A DNA stretch of 33,338 bases from an uncultured Lachnospiraceae bacterium (GCA_900317755.1 ONHZ01000072.1:1-33338); one strand, 5' to 3'. Numbered from the stretch's first letter, positions 15,629 through 24,090 are shown. Notes: a model not told the origin generated them from the letters alone. A program made the numbers and translations.

Positions 15629-15869
15629 GGTTGGTACATATATTGTTTATTTTTGGATTAATGAAGGTATGCCTCTTGAGCCAATACATGTGCATGTAGC
15701 AGAGGGAAAGCCGGTTGCTAACGGAACCAAAATATGGATTACGGAGAAAGGACGTGCGCTTTTAGCAAATAATGCTGCAAGAATTCCTCAGGCAAAACTC
15801 ACTGTGCCTGTTTTATTCAGTGCTGTTTCTCACACACATCATACGCACCTGGAACAAAAATCCATATAA
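15612..15869 (+). CDS. DUF4160 protein with an altered C-terminus
   Basis: The N-terminal part is a recognisable DUF4160 domain: MPQVFKVGTYIVYFWINEG, the signature HVHVAEG, then TKIWITEKG. GGAGG upstream supports ATG 15612. After NNAARIPQ (about residue 60) the expected helical ending of the family is replaced by KLTVPVLFSAVSHTHHTHLE, which looks unrelated. The change is best explained by a deletion or recombination that joined this gene to the membrane-protein sequence that follows in another frame. It is probably not functional as a normal DUF4160 protein. Confidence 0.55.
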   Translation: MPQVFKVGTYIVYFWINEGMPLEPIHVHVAEGKPVANGTKIWITEKGRALLANNAARIPQAKLTVPVLFSAVSHTHHTHLEQKSI

Positions 15870-16467
15870 CGGGGAGAATATCGCATACGGCTTGTCAGAT
15901 GCTGCTTTTGCTGCATTTGCCTTGAAATTGGTTTTTGCGCTGATTCATCCTCACGGTCTGACTGGAGACTATAATTTGGAAGGGGATTTCTGTCTATTAG
16001 GTCTGGCGGGAGTACTGCCACTGATCCAGTTTATTAAATGGTGTGCAAAGAAACATAAGGGATATTCCGAAAGAAAGAGTGAACCAAAGCGTATAACCGT
16101 TCATCTGAATCCGGAGGAGTTCGAGATTGAATATAAAGGTGAATTCGGGAGGCGTGGAAGAATGTACCGGACTGCCTACCTGAGAGCACATATTGATGGG
16201 AAAAGCGCCCTCATTATTTGTCCTTTAGTACATCCGATTCATAAGGCGGCAACATTCTATCTTGAAGAGAATCTGCAATACCCGAAAACAAGGCATATTT
16301 ATAATTGCTGGGACATTCAGTATGACAATATTTTTGACAGACTCAAATCGGCATCTTTCGAAGATGTCATACAGAGGATTACTGGCATCTTATTGATCAT
16401 ATTCGGAACGATCGCAGCAGCAATAATTCCAATCGTGACTGCATTTCCTGATTCAAATTTTACATGA
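15772..16467 (+). CDS. Membrane protein ORF, probably 5'-truncated
   Basis: No family is recognised. The frame has 231 codons, but its first 25 overlap the DUF4160 gene in another frame. No ribosome binding site supports ATG 15772; a GGGGAG at 15871-15876 has no start codon at a good distance. The part after residue 26 looks genuine: two membrane helices (about 43-59 and 73-89), a soluble region with IDGKSALIICPLVHPIHKA, and a C-terminal helix (about 204-226). This fits a gene that lost its 5' end at the DUF4160 junction. Confidence 0.4.
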   Translation: MLQEFLRQNSLCLFYSVLFLTHIIRTWNKNPYNGENIAYGLSDAAFAAFALKLVFALIHPHGLTGDYNLEGDFCLLGLAGVLPLIQFIKWCAKKHKGYSERKSEPKRITVHLNPEEFEIEYKGEFGRRGRMYRTAYLRAHIDGKSALIICPLVHPIHKAATFYLEENLQYPKTRHIYNCWDIQYDNIFDRLKSASFEDVIQRITGILLIIFGTIAAAIIPIVTAFPDSNFT

Positions 16468-16643
16468 AAATTATATAAAATATTTGAAGGAGAAGGAGAT
16501 CTCGGCAAGGGGATTTACCTGCGTTCCAAATGTAGAATATCATAATCAAAGGACACAGAACTGATAAAGAACAGCTGCACGTTTTTGCTGTTGGAAGAAG
16601 CATGTAAAGAATATGTGAATAACGAGGATACATAATAAGATAT
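16468..16643. other. Non-coding stretch with possible decayed coding sequence
   Basis: No intact gene is seen. One plus-strand frame reads KGIYLRSKCRIS, a stop, then SKDTELIKNSCTFLLLEEAC and KEYVNNEDT, which looks like a protein remnant interrupted by a stop. It continues the damaged patch that starts near 15043. The promoter of the next gene begins at 16644. Confidence 0.3.
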
Positions 16644-16672
16644 TTTACAAAATTCTTCCATTCTGATATACT
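16644..16672 (+). promoter_or_regulatory. Promoter of the PutP-like gene
   Basis: TTTACA (16644-16649), a 17-base spacer and TATACT (16667-16672) preceded by TGA form a near-consensus promoter 36 bases before the start codon. Confidence 0.7.
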
Positions 16673-16707
16673 AACAAAGTTATTTTGCAAAAAAGTTAGG
16701 AGAATCA

Positions 16708-18240
16708 ATGGAAGCCTCAAATATCATAATGCTGATTACAATGGGAGCATACTTAGTCTTCATGATCGTCATCGGAGTCATCGAGTCAAAGAAGAATAAT
16801 TCGGTTTCGGATTATTATCTCGGTGGAAGGAGACTTGGACCAGTCGTAACAGCGATGAGCGCGGAAGCATCGGACATGTCTTCCTATCTTCTCATGGGAC
16901 TTCCTGGACTTGCCTATCTTTCAGGCTGCGCAGAGGTTGGCTGGACCATCATCGGTCTTGCAGCAGGCACATATTTAAACTGGCTTTTCACGGCAAAGAG
17001 ACTTCGTCGTTATACCGAGGCGACGAAATCCATCACGGTTCCTTCATTTTTCTCTAACCGTTATGGCGATGAGAAAAATATTCTCACATTTATCGCAGCA
17101 GTCATTATTGTCATATTTTTCATTCCATATACAGGCTCAGGCTTTGCTGCCTGCGGCAAATTATTCAATAGTCTTTTCGGCATCGATTATCATGTCGCCA
17201 TGATCATAAGTGCTATCGTTATTCTTTTCTACACCACGCTCGGTGGCTTCCTTGCCGCATCGACAACTGACCTTGTACAGAGCATCATCATGACGATTGC
17301 GCTCTTCATCATCCTCTGCTTTGGCGCCATGAAGGCAGGCGGCTGGGAAAATGTCGTCACAAATGCGAAGTCGCTTCCGGGTTATTTTTCAATGGTAAGT
17401 ACATACGACCAGGCGACGGGAACATCACATCCTTATAACATCATCCAGATTGTTTCGACGCTTGCCTGGGGCCTCGGCTACTTTGGTATGCCGCATATTC
17501 TTCTTCGATTCATGGCAATCAGGGATGAAAAAGAATTAAAGACATCAAGGCGAATTGCTTCAGTCTGGGCGCTTGTTTCGATGTTCGTTTCCATGCTCAT
17601 TGGCATGATCGGTCTTGGCATGAGCGCAGAGGGCGAGATCGGTTTTCTCGAGGGTTCGAAGTCAGAGACAGTCATCGTTCAGATTTCAAAGCTTCTTTCA
17701 ACGCACGGCGTGCTGTTTGCCATCATTGCAGGCGTAGTTCTTTCAGGCATTCTTGCATCTACAATGTCAACATCAGATTCACAGCTTCTTGCTGCGTCAT
17801 CCTCTATCTCAAGTGACATTTTAGTCAGCACTTTCCATGCAAAAATCAGTGAGAAGATGCACATGTTTGTTTCCAAGGCAATCGTGGTGCTCATCGGTGT
17901 TCTTGGCGTTATCCTTGCATGGAATCCGGATTCGTCAGTATTCCAGATCGTAAGCTTCGCATGGGCAGGCTTCGGCGCAACCTTCGGACCTGTCATGATT
18001 CTAGCGCTTTTCTGGAAGAGATCAAATAAATACGGTGCGCTTGCCGGCATGGTTTCCGGTGGAATCATGATTTTTGTATGGAAATTTATTTTCAGGCCAC
18101 TCGGCGGGGCGCTTGATATCTATGAGCTTCTTCCGGCATTTATTGTGGCTCTTGTAATTAACGTAATCGTAAGTCTCGCTACGAAGGCGCCGGAGAAGGA
18201 AATTACGGATATTTTCGAGCGGGTTAATGATAGAAAATAA
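16708..18240 (+). CDS. putP: Sodium:proline symporter, PutP-like (SSS family)
   Basis: An inner-membrane Na+-coupled importer. The 510-residue, very hydrophobic protein fits the 13-helix PutP branch. It has SDYYLGGRRLGPVVTAMSAE in the first loop and helix 2, then ASDMSSYLLMGLPGLAYLSG, the closest match to E. coli PutP that I recognise. Later come ILFYTTLGGFLAASTTDLVQ and STSDSQLLAASSSISSD. AGGAG precedes ATG 16708 and a good promoter lies just upstream. Proline is the likely substrate, but close relatives carry other amino or organic acids. Confidence 0.85.
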   Translation: MEASNIIMLITMGAYLVFMIVIGVIESKKNNSVSDYYLGGRRLGPVVTAMSAEASDMSSYLLMGLPGLAYLSGCAEVGWTIIGLAAGTYLNWLFTAKRLRRYTEATKSITVPSFFSNRYGDEKNILTFIAAVIIVIFFIPYTGSGFAACGKLFNSLFGIDYHVAMIISAIVILFYTTLGGFLAASTTDLVQSIIMTIALFIILCFGAMKAGGWENVVTNAKSLPGYFSMVSTYDQATGTSHPYNIIQIVSTLAWGLGYFGMPHILLRFMAIRDEKELKTSRRIASVWALVSMFVSMLIGMIGLGMSAEGEIGFLEGSKSETVIVQISKLLSTHGVLFAIIAGVVLSGILASTMSTSDSQLLAASSSISSDILVSTFHAKISEKMHMFVSKAIVVLIGVLGVILAWNPDSSVFQIVSFAWAGFGATFGPVMILALFWKRSNKYGALAGMVSGGIMIFVWKFIFRPLGGALDIYELLPAFIVALVINVIVSLATKAPEKEITDIFERVNDRK

Positions 18241-18436
18241 TTCAAAGTTAATTGGTCTGAAAAATAATTTGAAATATATGAGCAATTAATTGAACTGTAT
18301 AGACAAAAAATAATAATAAAATTTTTGGCGTGGGAAAATCAGTTGGTTTTATTCTTTGTAGGACATGAAAAAACTGCAAAATATTGATTGACCGCAAATT
18401 ATTAGTGATAAGTTACAGAATAATAGGTGAGTATAA

Positions 18437-19810
18437 GTGAAACAGAGGGAAACATTAGGAAGCCGTCTTGGCTTTATCTTAATCAGCGTGGGCTGCGCAG
18501 TCGGAATCGGAAATGTCTGGAAATTTCCATGGCTTGTCGGGCAGTACGGCGGCGGATTCTTCGTACTGATTTATCTCGTATTTTTATGCCTGATGGGCGT
18601 GCCGGTCATGACGATGGAATTTTCCATTGGCCGTGCGGCGCAGAAGAGCCCGCTCAAGATGTACCAGGAGATTGAGCCGAAGGGCACGAAATGGCATTTC
18701 CACGGAATCATCTGCCTTGTCGGAAATATTATCCTTATGATGTATTACACCACTGTCGCCGGATGGATGGTGAATTATTTTGTGAAGATGCTCACCGGAA
18801 CCTTCAAGGGAATGGATAACGCCGCAATCAATCAGGTTTATTCTGACATGACGGCAAGCCCGGCGCAGATGGTGATATTTACAGTGATTGTCATCGTTCT
18901 TGGTTTCCTCATTTCAAGCATGAGCCTTCAGAACGGCCTCGAGCGGATTTCAAAATTCATGATGTCTGCGCTCATTATCATAATGATCGTGCTCGCAGTT
19001 CATTCCATGCTGGTACCGGGAGGCGCAAGCGGACTTGAATTTTACCTTAAGCCTGACATTGCCAGGGCAAAGCAGGCAGGACTATTTAATGTAATCGTTT
19101 CTGCCATGAATCAGGCATTTTTCACGCTTTCAATCGGCATGGGTTCGATGGCGATTTTCGGCTCCTACATTGGAGACGACAGATCGCTCATGGGTGAATC
19201 TGTGACGATTGCCGCACTTGATACCGTGGTTGCATTTACATCCGGACTTATCATTTTCCCGGCCTGCTTTGCATACGGCGTAAAGCCGGATGCAGGCCCG
19301 TCACTTATTTTTAAGACACTTCCGAATATTTTTGCAAACATGCCGGGCGGCAGAATCTGGGGTGCGCTTTTCTTTGTATTTATGTCCTTTGCCGCATTTT
19401 CAACAGTTATTGCCGTATTTGAAAATATCGTCGCAATGATGATGGATCTTACCGGCTTCGAGAGAAAAAAGACAAGCCTCATCTGCCTCATCATGATGCT
19501 CGTACTTTCAATGCCGTGCGCACTTGGCTTTAATGTATGGTCTTTTGTTCAGCCTTTCGGTAAAGGTACAGGCATTATGGATTTAGAGGATTTCCTCGTT
19601 TCAAACCTGATCCTGCCTGGCGGCGCAGTCGTATTCGTTCTTTTCTGTACCTGGAACAAAATCGGCTGGGGCTGGGATAATTTCCTAAATGAAGCAAACA
19701 AAGGCAAGGGTCTTAAGGTTGCTCATGGCATGCGGTTCTACTGCACATTTATTCTCCCAGTGCTTATTGCTTTCCTGATTATTTTCGGGCTGGTGACATT
19801 CTTCAAGTAA
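18437..19810 (+). CDS. Neurotransmitter:sodium symporter family transporter
   Basis: A Na+-dependent amino-acid transporter with the LeuT fold. The 457-residue protein begins MKQRETLGSRLGFILI and carries the helix 1 signature GCAVGIGNVWKFPW that forms the Na+ and substrate sites, followed by YGGGFFVLIYLVFLCLMGVP. About 11-12 helices are predicted, as in MhsT/TnaT-type bacterial members. The start is GTG 18437 with AGGTGAG upstream. An ATG choice would delete part of helix 1. Substrate unknown; aromatic or hydrophobic amino acids are typical. The 196-base gap after putP shows no clear terminator or promoter. Confidence 0.9.
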   Translation: MKQRETLGSRLGFILISVGCAVGIGNVWKFPWLVGQYGGGFFVLIYLVFLCLMGVPVMTMEFSIGRAAQKSPLKMYQEIEPKGTKWHFHGIICLVGNIILMMYYTTVAGWMVNYFVKMLTGTFKGMDNAAINQVYSDMTASPAQMVIFTVIVIVLGFLISSMSLQNGLERISKFMMSALIIIMIVLAVHSMLVPGGASGLEFYLKPDIARAKQAGLFNVIVSAMNQAFFTLSIGMGSMAIFGSYIGDDRSLMGESVTIAALDTVVAFTSGLIIFPACFAYGVKPDAGPSLIFKTLPNIFANMPGGRIWGALFFVFMSFAAFSTVIAVFENIVAMMMDLTGFERKKTSLICLIMMLVLSMPCALGFNVWSFVQPFGKGTGIMDLEDFLVSNLILPGGAVVFVLFCTWNKIGWGWDNFLNEANKGKGLKVAHGMRFYCTFILPVLIAFLIIFGLVTFFK

Positions 19811-19846
19811 TAAATCTACTAATTTGACAGAACGGCATGATTTTAT

Positions 19847-19872
19847 AGCTCGCAAACAGCGGTTTGCGAGCT
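19847..19872 (+). terminator. Hairpin after the NSS transporter, probable weak terminator
   Basis: AGCTCGCAAA (19847-19856) pairs perfectly with TTTGCGAGCT (19863-19872) around a six-base loop. The following TAACTTATTCTT lacks a clean T-run, so termination efficiency is uncertain. Confidence 0.5.
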
Positions 19873-19951
19873 TAACTTATTCTTGACATTATGATTTTCC
19901 ATATTTCTGCACCGTAGAGTGTGGGCAGGTTACAATAATACAGACAGGAAG

Positions 19952-20035
19952 TTAATTCAATTTTAATTCAATTATTGAATTAAAAATATTGATTTAATTC
20001 AATAATAGAGTTAAAATGCAAAATAGTTGAATTAA
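19952..20035. promoter_or_regulatory. Five-copy operator array TTAATTCAA/TTGAATTAA
   Basis: The 9-mer TTAATTCAA occurs at 19952, 19963 and 19994, and its complement TTGAATTAA at 19975 and 20027. Successive start-to-start distances are 11, 12, 19 and 33 bases, close to one, one, two and three DNA turns. The outermost copies form an inverted pair. The array ends 30 bases before the AlbA_2-type regulator gene, which makes autoregulation likely. Confidence 0.65.
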
Positions 20036-20064
20036 CTTTAGATTTGATGATTTTGGAGCATAGG

Positions 20065-21702
20065 ATGAGTGATATACCAGAAAAAGAATCATTGACTGTT
20101 GAATTTAAAAGTGATCTGAAAAAATATCCTGATTCAGAAATAATAAATGCCGTAATAGGTATGGCGAATACATCTGGCGGCACCCTGTATCTTGGCGTGG
20201 AAGATGATGGAAGTGTTTCAGGATTGAATAAAAAACATAATGATATCTTTGGCGCAGCAGCCATGATAGCAAATAAAACAGTTCCCTCTATTTCTGTTCG
20301 TGCAGAAATCATAGAAGAAAATGGTCTCCCCGTTATGGCAATTGAGATTCCAGAGAGCAGCGCCGTTGTTGCAAGTATTGATGGGAGGATCCTTAGGAGG
20401 AGGCTGAAGGCAGACGGGACCCCTGAAAACATTCCCATGTATCCGTTTGAAATAAATTCAAGGCTTTCAGAACTTGGATTACTTGATTATTCCGCTAAAG
20501 TACTCGCGGAGTCGGAACTTGACGATCTTGATCCAGACGAAGTAAAGAGACTAAAGGATACGATAGCGAATAATCCAGGAGGAGAGAAGATGCTCCTGGA
20601 GTTATCAGATGATGAGTTGTTAAAGGCTCTTCATTTTGTAAAGACTGAAGAGACAGGAGAAATTCGTCCTACGGTTGCAGGAATTCTCATGGTTGGCAGG
20701 GAAGAAAGCATAAAGAGGCTGATGCCTACAGTAAGGTCAGATTTTCAGGTATTACATGGTACTGCTGTTCAGATAAATGAGTCATTTACGAAGCCAATTA
20801 TTAAAACTGCCGAATTGTTTGATGAATATTTCAAACCCTGGAATCCAGAAAAGGAAATTGAAGACGGTCCTTTCAGGATAGGCATACCCGAGTTTTCGAA
20901 AAGCGCATTCAGGGAGGGTCTTTTGAATGCCTTTGCTCATAGGGACTATACGATGCTCGGCAGGATCAGGGTAGCAATAAACGATGAAGGCATTACGATA
21001 TCCAGTCCCGGAGGATTTATTGAAGGCGTCTCATTAGATAATCTAATCAATACTGAGCCTCACGGCAGGAATCAGACTTTGTCTGATGCTATGAAGAGGA
21101 TAGGCCTTGCTGAAAAGACGGGCAGGGGAATTGACAAAATATTCGCTGGTTCAATTGAATTTGGAAGACCCTGGCCGGATTATTCAGAATCAGCAGAAAA
21201 CAGGGTCACGCTTTTCATCCCTAGAGCCAATCCAGATATAGAATTTACAAGGCAGCTTTTGGAAGTGCAAAGGAAGAATAATATGCATTTTGCAATAAAT
21301 TATCTTCTTGTTTTATCAGTGCTGCGGGAGAATTCGGCTTTGTCAGTGGCTGAAATTTCTGAAAGAACAAAAATAAATTCTGCAAGAACCCACACGATTC
21401 TAAATCTATTGACTGAATATGGGATGATTAGGAAAAATAAATCTGGAAGAAATGAAACATATTCATGGTTTTCGGTAAATGCAAAGTCAGTTAGAAAAGT
21501 AAAAATTAATGATGAAGATTTTGAAGAGCAGATCATTGAATTCGCAAAGAAACAAAACGATGTCTTTACAACTCACGAAATTTCCGAACTGCTACATATT
21601 CCATCATACAAGGCTTATAATATTATTTCCAAATTGGTAGAATCAGGAAAGGCAGAGAAGTTATCGTCAGGAAAGTACGCAAAATATAAAATAGTAAGAT
21701 AA
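20065..21702 (+). CDS. AlbA_2 (Schlafen-type) putative transcriptional regulator with ATPase-like and winged-helix regions
   Basis: A 545-residue cytoplasmic protein. Residues about 5-125 are the AlbA_2 nucleic-acid-binding domain (ESLTVEFKSDLKKYPDSEII, then NTSGGTLYLGVEDDGSVSGL). The middle has the usual companion ATP-binding-like region with FREGLLNAFAHRDY, ISSPGGF and KRIGLAEKTGRGIDKIF. The C-terminus holds two probable winged helices (VAEISERTKINSARTHTILN and THEISELLHIPSYKAYNIIS). ATG 20065 has GGAG six bases upstream. A TTG at 20044 in the same frame is less likely. The palindromic array just upstream suggests it binds its own promoter. Targets are unknown; some relatives act in stress or phage defence. 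Confidence 0.75.
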   Translation: MSDIPEKESLTVEFKSDLKKYPDSEIINAVIGMANTSGGTLYLGVEDDGSVSGLNKKHNDIFGAAAMIANKTVPSISVRAEIIEENGLPVMAIEIPESSAVVASIDGRILRRRLKADGTPENIPMYPFEINSRLSELGLLDYSAKVLAESELDDLDPDEVKRLKDTIANNPGGEKMLLELSDDELLKALHFVKTEETGEIRPTVAGILMVGREESIKRLMPTVRSDFQVLHGTAVQINESFTKPIIKTAELFDEYFKPWNPEKEIEDGPFRIGIPEFSKSAFREGLLNAFAHRDYTMLGRIRVAINDEGITISSPGGFIEGVSLDNLINTEPHGRNQTLSDAMKRIGLAEKTGRGIDKIFAGSIEFGRPWPDYSESAENRVTLFIPRANPDIEFTRQLLEVQRKNNMHFAINYLLVLSVLRENSALSVAEISERTKINSARTHTILNLLTEYGMIRKNKSGRNETYSWFSVNAKSVRKVKINDEDFEEQIIEFAKKQNDVFTTHEISELLHIPSYKAYNIISKLVESGKAEKLSSGKYAKYKIVR

Positions 21703-21726
21703 TGTCGATACATAAATCTCAAATAA

Positions 21727-21736
21727 TTTAGATAAA
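21727..21736 (+). promoter_or_regulatory. Candidate fatty-acid regulator site 1 (TTTAGATAAA)
   Basis: This copy of the shared word lies directly upstream of the acpP -35 element at 21741. Its context, AATTTAGATAAAAT, is identical to the copy before accC. Confidence 0.5.
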
Positions 21737-21740
21737 ATAC

Positions 21741-21769
21741 TTGACAAATATTTTACTGGGTATTATATT
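21741..21769 (+). promoter_or_regulatory. Promoter of the fatty-acid synthesis operon
   Basis: A perfect TTGACA (21741-21746), a 17-base spacer and TATATT (21764-21769) lie 58 bases before acpP. Candidate operator words flank it on both sides. Confidence 0.75.
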
Positions 21770-21794
21770 TATGCCGTCAATAAGGTTAAAGAAA

Positions 21795-21804
21795 TTTAAC
21801 TAAA
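21795..21804 (-). promoter_or_regulatory. Candidate fatty-acid regulator site 2 (TTTAACTAAA)
   Basis: The complement of TTTAGTTAAA, lying in the acpP leader about 20 bases after the predicted transcription start. It shares TTTAACTAAATA with the site at the MarR gene promoter. Confidence 0.5.
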
Positions 21805-21827
21805 TAGTTTTATTAAGGAGACGAAAA

Positions 21828-22070
21828 ATGGAAACAGAGACATTTGACAAGGTAAAGCAGCTTATTATCGATACACTTAATTTTGATGACAGCGAGATCA
21901 AGCCTGAATCAAGCTTCGCAGATGACCTTAAGGCTGATTCTCTTGACGTCGTAGAGCTTATGATGGCTGTTGAAGAGAACTTTGGCGTAAAGATTCCTGA
22001 CGAAGAACTTCAGAACATGAAGACAGTAAAGGATGTCTGCGAGTATATTGACGCACACAAGGAAGCCTGA
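21828..22070 (+). CDS. acpP: Acyl carrier protein
   Basis: The carrier of growing acyl chains in type II fatty-acid synthesis. The 80-residue acidic protein has the canonical DSL motif in DLKADSLDVVELMMAVEE, with Ser38 as the 4'-phosphopantetheine site, and then NFGVKIPDEEL. AAGGAG lies seven bases before ATG. It leads the operon and is followed after two bases by accB. Confidence 0.97.
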   Translation: METETFDKVKQLIIDTLNFDDSEIKPESSFADDLKADSLDVVELMMAVEENFGVKIPDEELQNMKTVKDVCEYIDAHKEA

Positions 22071-22072
22071 GA

Positions 22073-22648
22073 ATGAGTTTATCATTTGAACAGATTGAAA
22101 AGCTCATTAAAGAATTTGAGGCTTCTAATCTGACTGAACTTAAGGTCACGGGCTGGCATTCAGGATTGGAACTTAAGAAGGGAAATGCTGTAGAAAATAT
22201 AGGTTCTGTGCCTTCGAATAGTGTTCCAGTGGGCTCAGCAGCTGGGAATCAGATGAATCCGGCAGGAAATGCTGATACAGCGACTGAGACTGCCATGTCG
22301 GGTGCTGGCGAAGGTAAGGATGTGGCAACAAAGAATGCTGGTATTCAAGCGGATGCAGCAAAGTCTGGAGATGCAGCTAATAAAAAATCAGATGCTGTTT
22401 CAGAGAATGCAGTAGAACTCAAGGCACCTCTTGCCGGCGTATTCTACAGAGCCTCAAAGCCAGATGAAAAGCCTTATGTTGAAGCTGGTCAGACTGTCAA
22501 GAAAGGCGACACAGTAGGTTTGATGGAAGCCATGAAGATGATTTCCGAAATCCCCTCTCCGTGCGATGGAAAAGTTCTTTCTATTGAAGCAGAAGATGGA
22601 AAGTTCGCCGAATATGACAGCGTGATTATGAAAATTGAGAAAGATTAA
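22073..22648 (+). CDS. accB: Biotin carboxyl carrier protein of acetyl-CoA carboxylase
   Basis: It carries biotin between the carboxylase and transferase parts of acetyl-CoA carboxylase. The 191-residue protein has an N-terminal AccB region (about 1-45, EQIEKLIKEFEASNLTELKV). A long Ala/Gly/Asn/Asp-rich linker follows (about 50-110), and then the C-terminal biotinyl domain with EAMKM and biotin acceptor Lys155. The linker lacks the usual Pro-rich character. It starts two bases after the acpP stop and uses AAGGA inside the end of acpP. Confidence 0.95.
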   Translation: MSLSFEQIEKLIKEFEASNLTELKVTGWHSGLELKKGNAVENIGSVPSNSVPVGSAAGNQMNPAGNADTATETAMSGAGEGKDVATKNAGIQADAAKSGDAANKKSDAVSENAVELKAPLAGVFYRASKPDEKPYVEAGQTVKKGDTVGLMEAMKMISEIPSPCDGKVLSIEAEDGKFAEYDSVIMKIEKD

Positions 22649-22653
22649 CAAAA

Positions 22654-22673
22654 TGCCGATTGAGAAATCGGCA
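22654..22673 (+). other. Intercistronic hairpin between accB and accC
   Basis: TGCCGATT (22654-22661) pairs perfectly with AATCGGCA (22666-22673) around a GAGA tetraloop, five bases after the accB stop. Only a weak AAAAATTTT tail follows. It may partly terminate or protect the acpP-accB message, but the operon probably continues. Confidence 0.6.
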
Positions 22674-22689
22674 AAAATTTTACGATATT

Positions 22690-22713
22690 TTTAGTTAAAA
22701 GAATTTAGATAAA
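22690..22713 (+). promoter_or_regulatory. Candidate fatty-acid regulator sites 3 and 4 abutting the accC start
   Basis: TTTAGTTAAA (22690-22699) and TTTAGATAAA (22704-22713) lie 14 bases apart. The second touches ATG 22714 and occupies the place of a ribosome binding site, which is otherwise absent. Confidence 0.5.
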
Positions 22714-24090
22714 ATGTTCAAACGAATTCTGATAGCAAACCGTGGCGAGATTGCCATGAGAATACTGCGCTGTTGCAGGGAGATGGGAATTGAAACGGTT
22801 CTCATCTATTCGTCCGAGGATAAGGACAGCCTGCCAGTGCAGTTTTCGACATATTCTGTATGCATTGGACCTGCACCGGCTCAGCAGAGTTATCTTAATG
22901 AAGATGCTATCCTGACAGCAGCAAAAGAATATAACTGCGATGCGATTCATCCAGGCTACGGATTTCTTTCTGAAAATGCATATTTTGCAAGAAAATGCGA
23001 AAAGGAAGGAATCGAGTTCATCGGACCATCGGCTAAGATGATTCATTTCATGGGAAATAAGGATGCGGCAAGAACGCTTATGAAAAAGCATGGTGTCCCT
23101 GTTGTTCCAGGTTCCGATGGAATATTAAATAATCTCGATGAAGCGAAGAAGGTCGCAGCAGAGGTTGGCTATCCTGTTCTCATAAAGGCTTCTGCCGGAG
23201 GCGGCGGAAGAGGAATGAGAGTCGCCCACGACGAAAGTGAAATCGAAGATGCATACGAAAGCGCGGGCGCAGAAGCACTTTCTGCATTTGGCGATGGTTC
23301 TCTTTACCTTGAAAAGCTGATCTTAAATCCCCACCACATCGAAGTCCAGATTCTTGGAGATAAAAAAGGAAATATTATTCATCTTCTCGAAAGAGACTGC
23401 TCGATGCAGCGCCGCCACCAGAAAATTCTCGAGGAATGTCCGGCATCGATACTTACAGACAGGCAGCGGGAAGCTTTGTACAGGGCAGCGCTCAAAGCGG
23501 CAAAAGCCGTGCATTACTACAGCGCCGGAACATTAGAGTTTGTTCTCGATAAAACAGGAAAATTCTATTTTATCGAGATGAATACGAGAATCCAGGTCGA
23601 GCATCCGGTGACTGAAATGGTGACAGGTGTTGACCTCATCCGTGAGCAGATTCGGGTTGCAGCTGGTATGCCGCTTTCAATAAAACAGAGTGACATCAAG
23701 ATAAATGGACATGCAATCGAGTGCAGGATAAATGCGGAAGATCCTGAAAGAGGATTTGCCCCATGTCCTGGCGATGTTACATTCCTTCATTTCCCAAATG
23801 GAAATGGCGTGCGAATCGAGAGCGCGCTTTATCCGAATTCAAGGATTTCTCCGTATTATGATTCGATGGTCGCAAAGGTCATCGTTTATGCAAGGGGAAG
23901 GCTTGAAGCCATCCGAAAAATGCGTGTTGCACTCGAGGAATTCACAATCAAGGGAATCAAGACGAACCTCAATTTCCAGTATCTCATTATGTACAATGAA
24001 GATTTCGTGATGGGAAATTATGATACCGGCTTCCTCGAGAAGAATACAGAGGCGATACTCCGCTGGAATCGGGAAAGTGAGAAGTACTAA
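22714..24090 (+). CDS. accC: Biotin carboxylase subunit of acetyl-CoA carboxylase
   Basis: It uses ATP and bicarbonate to carboxylate biotin on AccB. The 458-residue protein begins MFKRILIANRGEIAMRILRC, and has HPGYGFLSENA, the ATP-grasp glycine loop KASAGGGGRGMRVA, MQRRHQKILEECPA, and EMNTRIQVEHPVTEMVTGVD with catalytic residues. Length fits stand-alone AccC. No Shine-Dalgarno sequence is visible before ATG 22714. The stop overlaps the accDA start by one base (TAATG). Confidence 0.96.
   Translation: MFKRILIANRGEIAMRILRCCREMGIETVLIYSSEDKDSLPVQFSTYSVCIGPAPAQQSYLNEDAILTAAKEYNCDAIHPGYGFLSENAYFARKCEKEGIEFIGPSAKMIHFMGNKDAARTLMKKHGVPVVPGSDGILNNLDEAKKVAAEVGYPVLIKASAGGGGRGMRVAHDESEIEDAYESAGAEALSAFGDGSLYLEKLILNPHHIEVQILGDKKGNIIHLLERDCSMQRRHQKILEECPASILTDRQREALYRAALKAAKAVHYYSAGTLEFVLDKTGKFYFIEMNTRIQVEHPVTEMVTGVDLIREQIRVAAGMPLSIKQSDIKINGHAIECRINAEDPERGFAPCPGDVTFLHFPNGNGVRIESALYPNSRISPYYDSMVAKVIVYARGRLEAIRKMRVALEEFTIKGIKTNLNFQYLIMYNEDFVMGNYDTGFLEKNTEAILRWNRESEKY

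Noticed and set aside
15350-15869. Confirmed toxin-antitoxin system for the DUF4160 pair
   Set aside because: Gene size and overlap are suggestive only; no toxin fold is recognised and the DUF4160 protein appears truncated.
17679-18068. 129-codon minus-strand ORF inside putP
   Set aside because: It is an antisense shadow of membrane-helix codons.
22705-23091. 128-codon minus-strand ORF opposite accC
   Set aside because: It lies wholly within accC, whose reading frame is unambiguous.
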